Counted from the first letter of the stretch, positions 8,738-18,069 are shown. The stretch is 64,000 bases of DNA from Clostridium aquiflavi (GCF_031344075.1 NZ_JAVJAN010000014.1:1-64000), one strand, 5' to 3'. A program made the numbers and translations. Notes: generated by a model from the letters alone, not told the origin.

Positions 8738-9087
8738 GTTCTTGTAATGGGAGCCTGAGTAAATCCAAGCAAGTTTTTCAATGTATCATTTACTGCATTT
8801 AGTGCTGTCTCAACACTTTCTACATCACCATTTATAACTACTGATCCTGTAAAACGATCTAAAAATCCGATTTCAACATCTGAAGCCTTTGCCGCAATAT
8901 CAGCTGCAATAATAGCTGTTTCAAAAGGAGTCAAAGTTAAAATTCCTATAGCTCCCTTTTCATCAATTCCTAGACGTTCATATATATCAGGCATTGGTGA
9001 TGCAATAACATGAGCTATTGTAATTTGCTTTCCAGGTACTGACTCTTGTATAACACGCTCAATATTTCTTTCAAGAAATTCTCCCAT
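8734..9087 (-). CDS. eutS: EutS/PduU-like circularly permuted shell protein
   Basis: 117-aa permuted BMC-H protein. The order of elements follows PduU closely: an N-terminal strand (RVIQESVPGKQITIAHVIAS) that would form the beta-barrel cap over the pore, then GILTLTPFETAIIAADIAAK, the EIGFLDRFTGSVVINGDVES core, and the C-terminal ITRT. The cap plugs one side of the pore in PduU and EutS. It is located directly after cutD and before eutP. Confidence 0.93.
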   Translation of the reverse strand: MGEFLERNIERVIQESVPGKQITIAHVIASPMPDIYERLGIDEKGAIGILTLTPFETAIIAADIAAKASDVEIGFLDRFTGSVVINGDVESVETALNAVNDTLKNLLGFTQAPITRT

Positions 9088-9126
9088 AACTCTTACCTTC
9101 CATTTTATTATCTATTTAAAAATTCT

Positions 9127-10080
9127 TTAGTGACGAATCACTTTAACTGTTAAATCATATTTCTTAATCCAGCTTTCAATTTTATCTAAATCTTCATTAT
9201 TTAAGCTTGGATCTCCTTCAATAGGATATTCAATTCCTAGTTGATTATATTTATTTACCCCCATCTTATGATAAGGAAGCAAATCAATGCCTTTGAAGTT
9301 TTTATAATCCTTAAACTGAATTAAAAATTTCATAACATTTTCAATATCTTCATTACTATCATTTACTCCTTTTAATAAAGGCATTCGAATCTTAACATTA
9401 TATTTACGACGAATAAGTTCTTTTAAATTCTCTAAAATTTGTTCATTTCTCACTCCAGTTAATTGGAAGTGCCTGTCAGAATCAATATGCTTTATATCAA
9501 ATAGGAACAAATCTGTGAACTCAGCAACCTTTAGCACTGATTCTAGCTTTGCATAACCGCAAGTTTCAATTGCAGTGTTTATTCCCTCTTGTTTACATGC
9601 CATAAGCAGGTTGCAAGCAGCTTCTGGTTGCATTAAAACTTCACCACCACCTAATGTAACACCACCACCGGAAATATCATAAAATGCTCTATCTTCTTCT
9701 ATAATCTCTAAAAGTTCAGAAATAGTTTTTACCTGTCCTACTATAGATAATGAAGATTCAAGACAAGCATCAACACATTTCCCACATCCAAGGCAATCAA
9801 TATTACGATTCACTTCGTGTTTTAGACTTTCCTTTGAAATAGTATGTATTCCTACTGGACAAGCATCAACACAAGCACCACAATTAACACATGAATTATT
9901 TTTAAACATTACCCTATATTTTTTTATCATTCCTTCAGGATTAGCACACCATTTACAACGTAAAGGGCATCCTTGGAAAAATATAAGAGTTCTTATTCCT
10001 GGTCCATCATACATATTGTATTTTTGTATATTAAAAATTGTTGCTTTTCGTTCAATCATTCCTAAATTCATATTCCCCAT
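9127..10080 (-). CDS. cutD: Choline TMA-lyase activating enzyme CutD
   Basis: Radical SAM glycyl-radical-activating enzyme, about 317 aa. It uses SAM and a [4Fe-4S] cluster to place the radical on Gly of CutC. The radical SAM motif is GCPLRCKWC (CxxxCxxC). Two extra ferredoxin clusters follow (CVNCGACVDACP and CLGCGKCVDAC), as in this activase subgroup, and then GGGEVLMQPE. I choose the ATG at 10080, with GGAG ten bases upstream. A TTG three codons earlier is too close to that site. A hairpin separates it from cutC. Confidence 0.93.
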   Translation of the reverse strand: MGNMNLGMIERKATIFNIQKYNMYDGPGIRTLIFFQGCPLRCKWCANPEGMIKKYRVMFKNNSCVNCGACVDACPVGIHTISKESLKHEVNRNIDCLGCGKCVDACLESSLSIVGQVKTISELLEIIEEDRAFYDISGGGVTLGGGEVLMQPEAACNLLMACKQEGINTAIETCGYAKLESVLKVAEFTDLFLFDIKHIDSDRHFQLTGVRNEQILENLKELIRRKYNVKIRMPLLKGVNDSNEDIENVMKFLIQFKDYKNFKGIDLLPYHKMGVNKYNQLGIEYPIEGDPSLNNEDLDKIESWIKKYDLTVKVIRH

Positions 10081-10141
10081 AGTATTCAATCTCCAGTTTT
10101 ATTTATCTTGATTTTAAATAATGTTTTAAATGTTCCTTGCA

Positions 10142-10169
10142 CACTAACATGATTTAACTCATGTTAGTG
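10142..10169 (-). promoter_or_regulatory. Intercistronic hairpin between cutC and cutD
   Basis: A perfect 11-bp inverted repeat (CACTAACATGA / TCATGTTAGTG, 6-nt loop) lies in the 167-bp gap between the cutC stop and the cutD start. There is no T-run after it. It may protect the cutC mRNA end or reduce read-through, giving more lyase than activase. Inference from position and structure. Confidence 0.6.
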
Positions 10170-10247
10170 ACAAGTTTTATAAAAATTAATTTAATGTCAA
10201 AATATACTTCTTTACTATCTGCAATTTGTAAAACAATTTACAGCATT

Positions 10248-12788
10248 TTAAAAGTGTGTAAGCATAGTTCTACTAATAATTTCATCTTGAACATCTTTGC
10301 ATAATTCAACGAAGAATGCACTATATCCAGCAACACGTACAATTAAATCACGATATTGTTCTGGATGTTTTTGCGCTTCAATTAACGTATCATTATCTAG
10401 GTAGTTAAACTGAACTTCACCAAGACCAAGAACACATGCACTACGCAATAAAGTAATAATGCCATCTTCTCCTTCTTTGGTATCTAATAATCCAGATATA
10501 AGCTTAAAGTTATGAACCATACCTATATTCATACTGTCACAAGACATTTTAGAAACTGATTTTATAATTGCAGTAGGGCCCTTATAGTCAGATCCTTGTG
10601 ATGGACTTATACCATCAGATAACGGCATCCATGCTCTACGTCCGTTTGCTGTTGCTCCAGTTAACTGACCAAATGGAGTGTTATTAGATATTGATAAAGT
10701 ACCATGACTAAGTACTGAATATAATGTCTTAAATTTACGATGTTCTAGTTCTGTAAAATTGATTAAATCAGCAGCAATATAATCTGCATAATCATCATCA
10801 TTACCATACTTAGGTGCCTCTAAACAATCTTTTCTAAGTTTTTCATATCCAACAAAATCAGCTTTTAATGCTTCATTTAATTCTTGCAATGTATATTTCT
10901 TTTCTTCAAATACTAACTTTTTAATAGCTGCCATAGAATCTGTATAAGTTGCAAGTCCACTCCATATTACTCCCGGCCCAAAGTTATACATAGCTCCGCC
11001 AGCTTCAACACCTCTACCATTATCCATACAACCTTCATACATAATAGACATAAGAGGTTTTGGTGCAAGTTCTTTATGAACACGTTGTGAAATTACAGTA
11101 GCAACACTTGTCCACTTAGTAATGTATTTTATTTGTTCCTTAACAGCACTTTCAAATTCCTCATAATTTTTAAAACTATTTATATCTCCCATATTAGGGC
11201 AAACTTGTTTTTCATACCAAAGAGGAATACCATTGTTAAGTACAAGTTCTATACATATAGGCCATTGAGTATATGCTGTAGATGTCCATTGATATAATCT
11301 TCCTGATTTTTGAGGTTCAACACATCCCATTAAGCAGTAATCTCTTGCATCCTCTATAGAAACACCTTTAGCAAGCATCATTTTTATATGCACATCATCA
11401 AAGTGACAAGCTGGGAATCCCATACCTGCACGAATTACATCCACAATTTTCTTAAGGTACTTTTGTGGTGATTGGTTATGAATACGACAAGCTAATGATG
11501 GTTGATAAATTTTAACATGACGAACTGCATCCATAAGCAGATAAGTCAATTCATTTGTAGCATCTCGTCCTTGTCTATCAACACCACCAACACACATATT
11601 GACAAATGGTTGATAACCTGCGAAGAATTTAGAACCACCTTCACTTGTAATCCACATCATTTCAGACATTTTAATAAGCATACATCCTGATAATTCAAAT
11701 GCCTCAAAATCATTCATACGACCACTTTCAATATCATTTTTATAATATTCATACATGTATTGGTCAACACGTCCTATAGACATACCTGTTTGATTTTCTT
11801 CAACTACTAGTAAAGATTCAATAGTCCAAACAGCTTGAATCGCTTCCCAGAATGTACTTGGTTTATGTGCTGGTACTCTTGCATTAATTTCAGATATTTT
11901 TTGTAATTCTGCTTTACGCTTAGGATTTGTTTCTTTTTCGGCTAATTCAGCAGCATATTTAGATAAACGCTTAGCATAAATCATAACACCTTCAGTAGTA
12001 TCAATAATTGCTTTATAGAAATAGATTTTTTCTATATGTTCTGGATTTTCATAATCAAGTTTTTCAAGATGTTCTTTTGCTTCTAATTGAATATCTAGCA
12101 TACCCTTTTTCATTAGAATTACATCATATCCTGGATTTGAATCTCCTCCACCATTAATAGCATGATATGAACAATCTGAAACAAATGACTCTCCTGAAAG
12201 CTCCCATACTCCTGCTTCACGATATTGATTTTCACAATATTCATCAACAGATTTACCTGCCCAATATGGGAACAATTCTTCACGCATAATCTTCTTATCT
12301 TCTTCAGAAATATAGAATGGATCTTGCGCTCTTGTACCTATAGTATCTATTTCATCAACCATCCATCTCCATGCAATATCTGGAGAAAAAGCGCCAGCAC
12401 GAGGTGCACCACAAGGAGCTCCTACAATCAATTCATTATCTTGAATTACTAATGGTGCAGTTTCACAGCAATATTTAAAACATTTAGCACGTAATAAAAT
12501 CTTAGGCATGCCTGGATTTTCTTTAGCTATTTTAGTAATTGCCCTAGCACGATAAGTAGTTATTGATGGAACTTGTTTCAAATAATTTTCTTTTAATTTT
12601 AATAAACGTTGTGTTATTCCATCTGGAATTTTATCGCCTTCAGTACATACTACATGTTCTAAAACAGGTTCTTCTTTTGTGATTTCTTTTGAAACACCCT
12701 CAAATATCTTCATTAAACATTCACGTTCTTCAGCAGACATGTTTTGAGTGGCTTCTACAAATTTGTTTGAAAATTCACGAATATCCAA
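10248..12788 (-). CDS. cutC: Choline trimethylamine-lyase CutC (glycyl radical enzyme)
   Basis: Cleaves choline to trimethylamine and acetaldehyde in the compartment. I choose the TTG at 12788 (846 aa), placed seven bases after GAGAGG. An ATG five codons upstream has no good site. With this start, the residues known from Desulfovibrio CutC fall at the same numbers: Tyr208, Asp216, Phe395, thiyl Cys489, Glu491 (GCVEPQKSG), Thr502, Tyr506 and radical Gly821 (RVAGYSA). Thr and Tyr at +13 and +17 from the Cys are the choline-site residues and argue against a propanediol or glycerol dehydratase. The activase follows. Confidence 0.96.
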   Translation of the reverse strand: MDIREFSNKFVEATQNMSAEERECLMKIFEGVSKEITKEEPVLEHVVCTEGDKIPDGITQRLLKLKENYLKQVPSITTYRARAITKIAKENPGMPKILLRAKCFKYCCETAPLVIQDNELIVGAPCGAPRAGAFSPDIAWRWMVDEIDTIGTRAQDPFYISEEDKKIMREELFPYWAGKSVDEYCENQYREAGVWELSGESFVSDCSYHAINGGGDSNPGYDVILMKKGMLDIQLEAKEHLEKLDYENPEHIEKIYFYKAIIDTTEGVMIYAKRLSKYAAELAEKETNPKRKAELQKISEINARVPAHKPSTFWEAIQAVWTIESLLVVEENQTGMSIGRVDQYMYEYYKNDIESGRMNDFEAFELSGCMLIKMSEMMWITSEGGSKFFAGYQPFVNMCVGGVDRQGRDATNELTYLLMDAVRHVKIYQPSLACRIHNQSPQKYLKKIVDVIRAGMGFPACHFDDVHIKMMLAKGVSIEDARDYCLMGCVEPQKSGRLYQWTSTAYTQWPICIELVLNNGIPLWYEKQVCPNMGDINSFKNYEEFESAVKEQIKYITKWTSVATVISQRVHKELAPKPLMSIMYEGCMDNGRGVEAGGAMYNFGPGVIWSGLATYTDSMAAIKKLVFEEKKYTLQELNEALKADFVGYEKLRKDCLEAPKYGNDDDYADYIAADLINFTELEHRKFKTLYSVLSHGTLSISNNTPFGQLTGATANGRRAWMPLSDGISPSQGSDYKGPTAIIKSVSKMSCDSMNIGMVHNFKLISGLLDTKEGEDGIITLLRSACVLGLGEVQFNYLDNDTLIEAQKHPEQYRDLIVRVAGYSAFFVELCKDVQDEIISRTMLTHF

Positions 12789-12843
12789 TTTTTTACCTCT
12801 CATTCTTTAAATATATTTCAGACTTATAGCCTGATTGTTTAGT

Positions 12844-14334
12844 TTATTTTAAGTCTTTAATAACTTCTTTTAAGATATTTTGTAGAAATTCTACGTTATC
12901 TATGTCACATACTTCTGATTTTTTTTCAATGTTATCACATAAACCTTTATCTGATAACACTGAATCAATAATCTCATTTGTTTTACGTACTCCATATCCA
13001 ACCTTACGAATATATATTAAGTTCATCGGAGAAACGTTATCGGATGTCATTCCATGACCTGCTGATCCACTTCCTAACGTCATTGAAGGAAACAAATTAG
13101 TTGTCGCTCCCATACTTCCAAAAGAACCTGGAGTATTTACAAGTACTCTACCAACTGGTTTTTTTAAAGCGAATTGACGAATCACTTCTTCATCTTTTGA
13201 ATGAATTATTAGTGTATGTCCATGTCTTTCACTAAGTAACAATTCAATACACTTTTCACAAGCATGCATCCAATCATCCTCAATATAGTAAGATAAAACT
13301 GGACAAAGCTTTTCTCTAGAATAAGGATTGCCTTTTGACACATATTTTTGTTCTGAAATCAAAACCTTTACATCATTTGATACAATAAATCCTGCTCTTT
13401 TAGCTAAGTATTGAGGCGATTTGCCAACCACTTCAAAATCAACGCTTCCATCTGTATGATAAAAGATAGATCCAAGCTTTTCAGATTCATTTGCATCCAT
13501 AAAGTAAGCTCCATTTTTTTGTAACTCTTTTTTCACTTCAGATGCAATTGGACTATCTACAACTATCGACTGTTCAGCTGCAGAAACCACACCATTGTCA
13601 AATATCTTACTATCAATAATATCTTTTACAGCTTGTCTTATATCAGCTGTACGTTCTATAAAAGCAGGTCCATTACCTGTACCACCATAAATTACTGGTT
13701 TGCCTGATTTATATGATTCCTTTAACAAACCTGGAACTCCTGTGTTCATTATTAAAGAAGTATCTCTATGATTCATTAATTCAGCAGTTCCACTAGGTGT
13801 TACATTATGGAGATATGCAAGTGCTCCTTCTGGTAAACCATATCCTTCAGCAGCTCTAATTAAAATATCAAGAGTTTTACTCATAGTATTTTTCGCTCTT
13901 GGATGAGGAGAAAATATAATAGCATTTCCTGATTTAATTGCAATTAATGCTTTATATATTGTAGTAGAGACAGGACTAGTTGATGGGCAAAATGCTATGA
14001 TTACACCCATAGGTACACCTACATCCATAGTCTTATTCTCTTTATCTTCATTAATTATACCTACACATTTCATGCCCTTTAATCTATTAAACAAATACTT
14101 GCAAACAAAACGATTTTTTATACATTTATCTTCCCATTTACCATAATCTGTTTCATCACTAGACATCTTAGCAAGTTCTGAAATATGCTTTTTAATTTCC
14201 TCTATCATCCGTTCAACGATCTCATCAAGCTTTTCCTGTGAGAATGTTGCTAATTTTCTTTGTGCTTCTCGAGCATTTTCAACAAGAATTCGTGATTCTT
14301 GTATGGAGAGTAAATCATTATCAATAGTACTCAT
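12844..14334 (-). CDS. Aldehyde dehydrogenase homologue lacking the catalytic Cys
   Basis: 496-aa EutE/PduP-family protein, collinear with the active enzyme at 1211-2770. The catalytic position reads FDNGVVSAAEQS, so residue 251 is Ser (codon TCT) where the active paralogue has Cys251. Other conserved parts are kept (FSPHP, GGTGNGPAFIERT, ISEQKYV). It ends in an amphipathic helix (NVEFLQNILKEVIKDLK) typical of an encapsulation peptide. It therefore looks like a lumen-targeted pseudoenzyme, possibly a scaffold or a mixed-oligomer partner. A non-acylating or weak activity cannot be excluded. It is the gene immediately before cutC. Confidence 0.9.
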   Translation of the reverse strand: MSTIDNDLLSIQESRILVENAREAQRKLATFSQEKLDEIVERMIEEIKKHISELAKMSSDETDYGKWEDKCIKNRFVCKYLFNRLKGMKCVGIINEDKENKTMDVGVPMGVIIAFCPSTSPVSTTIYKALIAIKSGNAIIFSPHPRAKNTMSKTLDILIRAAEGYGLPEGALAYLHNVTPSGTAELMNHRDTSLIMNTGVPGLLKESYKSGKPVIYGGTGNGPAFIERTADIRQAVKDIIDSKIFDNGVVSAAEQSIVVDSPIASEVKKELQKNGAYFMDANESEKLGSIFYHTDGSVDFEVVGKSPQYLAKRAGFIVSNDVKVLISEQKYVSKGNPYSREKLCPVLSYYIEDDWMHACEKCIELLLSERHGHTLIIHSKDEEVIRQFALKKPVGRVLVNTPGSFGSMGATTNLFPSMTLGSGSAGHGMTSDNVSPMNLIYIRKVGYGVRKTNEIIDSVLSDKGLCDNIEKKSEVCDIDNVEFLQNILKEVIKDLK

Positions 14335-14409
14335 TTTCTTCTCTCCTTTTCATTAGAAATATTTTTTTAATTCCAACATATTCTACTTAATATGCATAAG
14401 TCTTCACCT

Positions 14410-14715
14410 TTATGGAAGTAAATTTTCAATCTTATAACGCGCAATAATCTTTTCAAGATCCTGATGTGGACTTGCAATAACAACTGAGCTATAAACATTA
14501 CCATTTTCCATATCATTAACAGCTTTTACGCCAGCTTCTACTGCCGCTTTACAGGCTCCTACATCTCCACGAACCAATACAGAAATGTAACCTGATGCAA
14601 CATTTTCATAGCCTATAAGTTCAACATCTGCTGCCTTACACATAGCATCGGCTGCTTCTAAAACAAAAACTAGACCAAAAGTTTCAATTAATCCTAAAGC
14701 TTGATATCTTGCCAT
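14410..14715 (-). CDS. Microcompartment shell protein, BMC-H hexamer
   Basis: 101-aa single BMC domain. The core reads ALGLIETFGLVFVLEAADAM, then ASGYISVLVRGDVGACKAAV, and the C-terminal tail is IASPHQDLEKIIARYKIENL. The pore-loop region (NVASGY) differs from the GGG type of other hexamers in the locus. It follows another hexamer gene by 26 bp, and the pair sits early in the operon, as expected for abundant facet proteins. Confidence 0.93.
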   Translation of the reverse strand: MARYQALGLIETFGLVFVLEAADAMCKAADVELIGYENVASGYISVLVRGDVGACKAAVEAGVKAVNDMENGNVYSSVVIASPHQDLEKIIARYKIENLLP

Positions 14716-14741
14716 CTCTATATCCTCTCTCTTCCTTGTTT

Positions 14742-15038
14742 TTATGAATCAACATCATGTACAGAAACAATATCTCCAACTTCTCTAATAGGACGTGGCA
14801 TAACATTTTTTGCTGTTAATTTACCTATAGCAGCAGCAGCTTCAGCACCTGCTTCTACAGCTGATGTAACTGCTGCTACATCACCCTTAATCATTATTGT
14901 AACAAGGGTTGATCCTACATTTTCATATGAAATCAACTCCACATTTGCAGCCTTTAACATTTTGTCTGCCGCTTCAATTGCTGGAACCATTCCTAATGTT
15001 TCTACAAGACCTAAAGCTTCTTCACCATAATATCTCAT
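14742..15038 (-). CDS. Microcompartment shell protein, BMC-H hexamer
   Basis: 98-aa BMC domain protein: ALGLVETLGMVPAIEAADKM, NVGSTLVTIMIKGDVAAVTS and the C-terminal VMPRPIREVGDIV. The pore segment (NVGSTL) differs again from its paralogue next door. It is the first shell gene of the operon, after the small 88-aa protein. Confidence 0.93.
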   Translation of the reverse strand: MRYYGEEALGLVETLGMVPAIEAADKMLKAANVELISYENVGSTLVTIMIKGDVAAVTSAVEAGAEAAAAIGKLTAKNVMPRPIREVGDIVSVHDVDS

Positions 15039-15062
15039 TTAGAATACCTCCCTTCCTTGTTA

Positions 15063-15329
15063 TTAACCTTTAATATATTTATTAATTGTTTCTGCTCCTT
15101 CTTTGTGTGCATGATAATAAACCCTTAATTCACCATCATTGTCCAAATCAAATCTTGTTTCTTCAAGAAGTCCATTAGCTTCAGCTGTCATTAATGCTGT
15201 TAATACATCTTTCTTGTTAAGAGCTTTAAAATTGCCATACTCATCTTTTAATGCATCTATAACATCATCAGTACACGCTTCTTTAACTTTAGTGAAATAT
15301 TTTAGAATTGCATAATTAAGTGGTTTCAT
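15063..15329 (-). CDS. Small winged-helix-like protein of the cut locus
   Basis: 88 aa, no firm family recognised. The sequence is mostly helical, then shows a short strand pair (GLLEETRFDLDNDGELRVYY), an arrangement like a winged helix (helix-helix-helix-wing). No Cys and no signal sequence. Its ATG overlaps the stop of the transporter gene by one base (TAATG), so it is translationally coupled. It could be a regulator or a compartment accessory protein. I infer no specific function. Confidence 0.75.
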   Translation of the reverse strand: MKPLNYAILKYFTKVKEACTDDVIDALKDEYGNFKALNKKDVLTALMTAEANGLLEETRFDLDNDGELRVYYHAHKEGAETINKYIKG

Positions 15330-16426
15330 TACTTAGCTTCCCCCTTTTTTCTAAATAAATCTAATGGGTTCATAGCTATTGTTAATATTCCAAATACCAT
15401 TAACACAGCTGCAATCCAAACTATAGGAGGTAATGCCCATCCATCTATTTTGCAAAATACTCCAAGTACAATCCAGCAACAGAATGGACCCCAGAATGAG
15501 AATGTACCATTACATGCCATGCCAAGTGCAGCACCACACATACTATTACCGTTATACCAACACATATAAGAAACGAATGCGAAAAGACCACTTAAAGCAA
15601 AGCAAATCATAGCAGGTCCGCTTGTAAATGCTTTACCAACTAAATTAGCTGAAAAACCAACACTTCCGCCAAAAATAATACCAAATATAGGTACTAAAAT
15701 TATTAAGTTTGAAAGACCTGATGTTGCTTGACGTATAGTAATACCAATCTCTGAATCAATCATGGATGTACCATAACCAGCTACGCAGCCTTCAAATCCC
15801 CATCCTAGAGCAGCGATAAATGCTATACAAATACCTAAAAACATCCCTTCTGGAGCATCTCCCCCAATACTTGTACTACCAATCATAAAACTAGATAAAA
15901 CACAAATACCTATACCAAGCATCATACGTTTATTTAATTCTTGTTTAAATAAAACCCTACCTAAAATAGCACCAATAGCTGGACAAAGAGCAGTAATCGG
16001 AATAACAATTGAACCTGCCATTTGAAGACCAACAACATAAGCTGTGCTTGCAATAGGACCACCTATAAGAGCTGCCAAAATCATTACTCCACCCGGAGTA
16101 GTTTTAATACATCTAAAGAAATCTCCAATTTTCCCTTTTACTATTGCATAAAGTATAGCCCAAACGGCACTACATGTATCATTTACCGCACTACCAAGTG
16201 CACCTAGTAAGTAAGTAATAACAAGCAATGATAAACCCGCTGTGTTTTCTCCATACCAATCTGCCCAAACTCCCTTAGTCATACCAAGTGTTAAAAATGC
16301 TGAATAAAATCCATACATTAATCCTGAAAATAAAGCAATTGAAATACCTTTTTTAAGAAAGTTAGATGATAACTTCTTTTTAGCAGCAATTGCAGACAAA
16401 TTATCTACACCTGACATTTCACTCAT
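15329..16426 (-). CDS. EamA/DMT-type membrane transporter of the choline locus
   Basis: 365-aa polytopic protein with about ten hydrophobic segments, in two repeats as in the drug/metabolite transporter superfamily. Examples are GISIALFSGLMYGFYSAFL and AALGWGFEGCVAGYG. It is the first gene of the operon, 260 nt downstream of the MerR-type promoter. Choline uptake is the simplest role. Export of trimethylamine or a related amine is also possible. No known choline carrier motif is seen, so the substrate is inference from context. Confidence 0.75.
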   Translation of the reverse strand: MSEMSGVDNLSAIAAKKKLSSNFLKKGISIALFSGLMYGFYSAFLTLGMTKGVWADWYGENTAGLSLLVITYLLGALGSAVNDTCSAVWAILYAIVKGKIGDFFRCIKTTPGGVMILAALIGGPIASTAYVVGLQMAGSIVIPITALCPAIGAILGRVLFKQELNKRMMLGIGICVLSSFMIGSTSIGGDAPEGMFLGICIAFIAALGWGFEGCVAGYGTSMIDSEIGITIRQATSGLSNLIILVPIFGIIFGGSVGFSANLVGKAFTSGPAMICFALSGLFAFVSYMCWYNGNSMCGAALGMACNGTFSFWGPFCCWIVLGVFCKIDGWALPPIVWIAAVLMVFGILTIAMNPLDLFRKKGEAK

Positions 16427-16692
16427 AAACTAAAACCCCTTTCATTCATAAACATTAAATATATTGTTAAAAATATATTGTTAAATAAAAATTTATACTG
16501 ACTATATTTGAAGCTAAGTAAACAATAAGATATCTAGTAAAGGTTTACAAGAGCCATTTAGAATTTTATTCAAATACAGTCTCATAGGATTCACAATTGT
16601 TATAATTTTATTAACATCTATTATCTGATTTTGAAATTACAGAATAACTTTTCATTTTTTATATCTTTGTAAGTATTTTTATCATTAATTAA
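16427..16692 (-). other. Long 5' leader of the cut operon
   Basis: About 260 nt lie between the MerR-type promoter and the first start codon. It is AT-rich, with two tandem copies of TTAACAATATATTT at about 16457-16484 just before the gene. No known riboswitch or strong terminator hairpin was seen. Confidence 0.4.
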
Positions 16693-16724
16693 ATTATAGT
16701 CCTTACCCCCTAGGGGAAAGTCAA
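16693..16724 (-). promoter_or_regulatory. MerR-type promoter of the cut operon
   Basis: Read on the minus strand, TTGACT (16724-16719) and TATAAT (16698-16693) are separated by 20 bp. The long spacer carries the dyad CTTTCCCCTAGGGGGTAAG centred on CCCCTAGGGG (16707-16716). Overlong spacers with such a dyad are the signature of MerR-family activators, and the CCCCTAGGGG core resembles the BmrR-type operator. The MerR gene sits 290 bp upstream. Confidence 0.85.
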
Positions 16725-16909
16725 TAGAATATTTTATATATGAATTTACAAATTATTTTTAATTTATAAATTTATACAAATTAGAATTATATAACATTAT
16801 TTAGGAAGTTAAAAATTATCTATACGCTAGGTTTAATCAATGTTTTACTATAAGCAAATCTAAAAATATTATCACATTAGTTTAAATAAATATTATGTAC
16901 TTAAACTAA

Positions 16910-16950
16910 AAACAAGAATTCTTTTATTCTAAAAAAAAGAATTCTTGTTT
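16910..16950 (-). terminator. Terminator of the MerR regulator gene
   Basis: Perfect 14-bp stem (AAACAAGAATTCTT / AAGAATTCTTGTTT) with a 13-nt loop. On the minus strand it is followed by a T-rich tract. It lies 60 bp past the regulator stop. Confidence 0.75.
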
Positions 16951-17009
16951 AAAATACACTTATCTATCTCTTATACATTCCCCCTTAGGGCAACGTTTTC
17001 ATTTAGTGG

Positions 17010-17846
17010 TTATTTCTTTTTTCTATTAACTTTAACCATTATTTCTGTTACAAATTTATCACTATTTTTAGTTGTCCAATAATCTGTAACATATCTTTCA
17101 TATGATTTTTCTTCACATTTATAACCATTCTTACCTGCCCACACTTTTATCTTTTTATATGTTTCATCAATAGTCTCATGTGTTCCTATATGATAACAAG
17201 AAGCAACCATAAATCCTCCAAATCTAGTAGTTTCATTCTCCTTGCATTTTAGAATTGTTTCCTGCATTATCTTCATTTTATTGCAATTGCCATTAATTTT
17301 TTCCTCGAATGAAGGAAATTCTATTATCACAGGACCTGTTATAGCATTATCTATACTTTCTATGTAATTAGTAAACTCTATGTTTATTATGGAATCCATA
17401 TAGTCATAATCAAAATCTTGATTTAAATAAACCATTGTACGAGCTTCAACATATTTTATAGATATATCTTTGATATCATTTTCAATTACCATCTGTGCCT
17501 CAATTATAAGATCATACCAGTCTTTTATTGATTTAAGTTTTAAATTAATTTCATTTTCTATTTCTTTAAGTTCATCAATTTTTTGACCAAAGCTTTTTTC
17601 AAAAATCGAATAATTTGTTCCTTCAAGAAATTCCTTCATTTCTTCAAGTTTAAATCCACTCTGCTTATAATATTTTATCATTGGTACAGATAGTAACGTT
17701 TTTTTGCTATAATATCTATAACCATTTTCAGCAGATACTTTATCAGGGCTTAGTATTCCTTTTTTGTCATAATATCTAAGTGCTTTTTTAGATAAATTGC
17801 AGATTTTCTCAACTTGTCCTATACAATACAATTTATTTTCTCTCAT
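17010..17846 (-). CDS. MerR-family regulator, BmrR/BltR-like, of the cut locus
   Basis: 278 aa. Residues 6-75 are a MerR winged helix (IGQVEKICNLSKKALRYYDK and ENGYRYYSKKTLLSVPMIKY), followed by the dimer helix. The C-terminal 150 residues resemble a GyrI-like effector domain (YHIGTHETIDETYKKIKVWA). No Cys cluster for metals is present, so a small-molecule ligand is expected. It lies directly upstream of the operon whose promoter has a MerR spacer and dyad. Choline, an amine or an aldehyde are the obvious candidate ligands, which is inference. Confidence 0.88.
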   Translation of the reverse strand: MRENKLYCIGQVEKICNLSKKALRYYDKKGILSPDKVSAENGYRYYSKKTLLSVPMIKYYKQSGFKLEEMKEFLEGTNYSIFEKSFGQKIDELKEIENEINLKLKSIKDWYDLIIEAQMVIENDIKDISIKYVEARTMVYLNQDFDYDYMDSIINIEFTNYIESIDNAITGPVIIEFPSFEEKINGNCNKMKIMQETILKCKENETTRFGGFMVASCYHIGTHETIDETYKKIKVWAGKNGYKCEEKSYERYVTDYWTTKNSDKFVTEIMVKVNRKKK

Positions 17847-18043
17847 AAAATACCCCCACTTATTTTCATACTAAAATTTAACTATAATACAACCGAATAT
17901 AAGCTTTTCTTATATTATTTTATATAATTGTAAGATAATATTCAATAAGTAAATAATTCATTCACATTCTTAATATTATAAATAATTAAACCTAATATTA
18001 CAAATTTATATCTAATTTCAAAAAAATGAACTAATGTAATAAA

Positions 18044-18069
18044 AAAACCACTCATTTTTGAGTGGTTTT
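18044..18069. terminator. Bidirectional terminator after the alcohol dehydrogenase gene
   Basis: AAAACCACTCA / TGAGTGGTTTT stem with a 4-nt loop, flanked by A-run and T-run, 8 bp past the gene end. Confidence 0.85.

Noticed and set aside
10248..12788. Propanediol or glycerol dehydratase as alternative for the glycyl radical enzyme
   Set aside because: The residues that line the choline site (Asp216, Phe395, Thr502, Tyr506) are all in place, so CutC fits much better.
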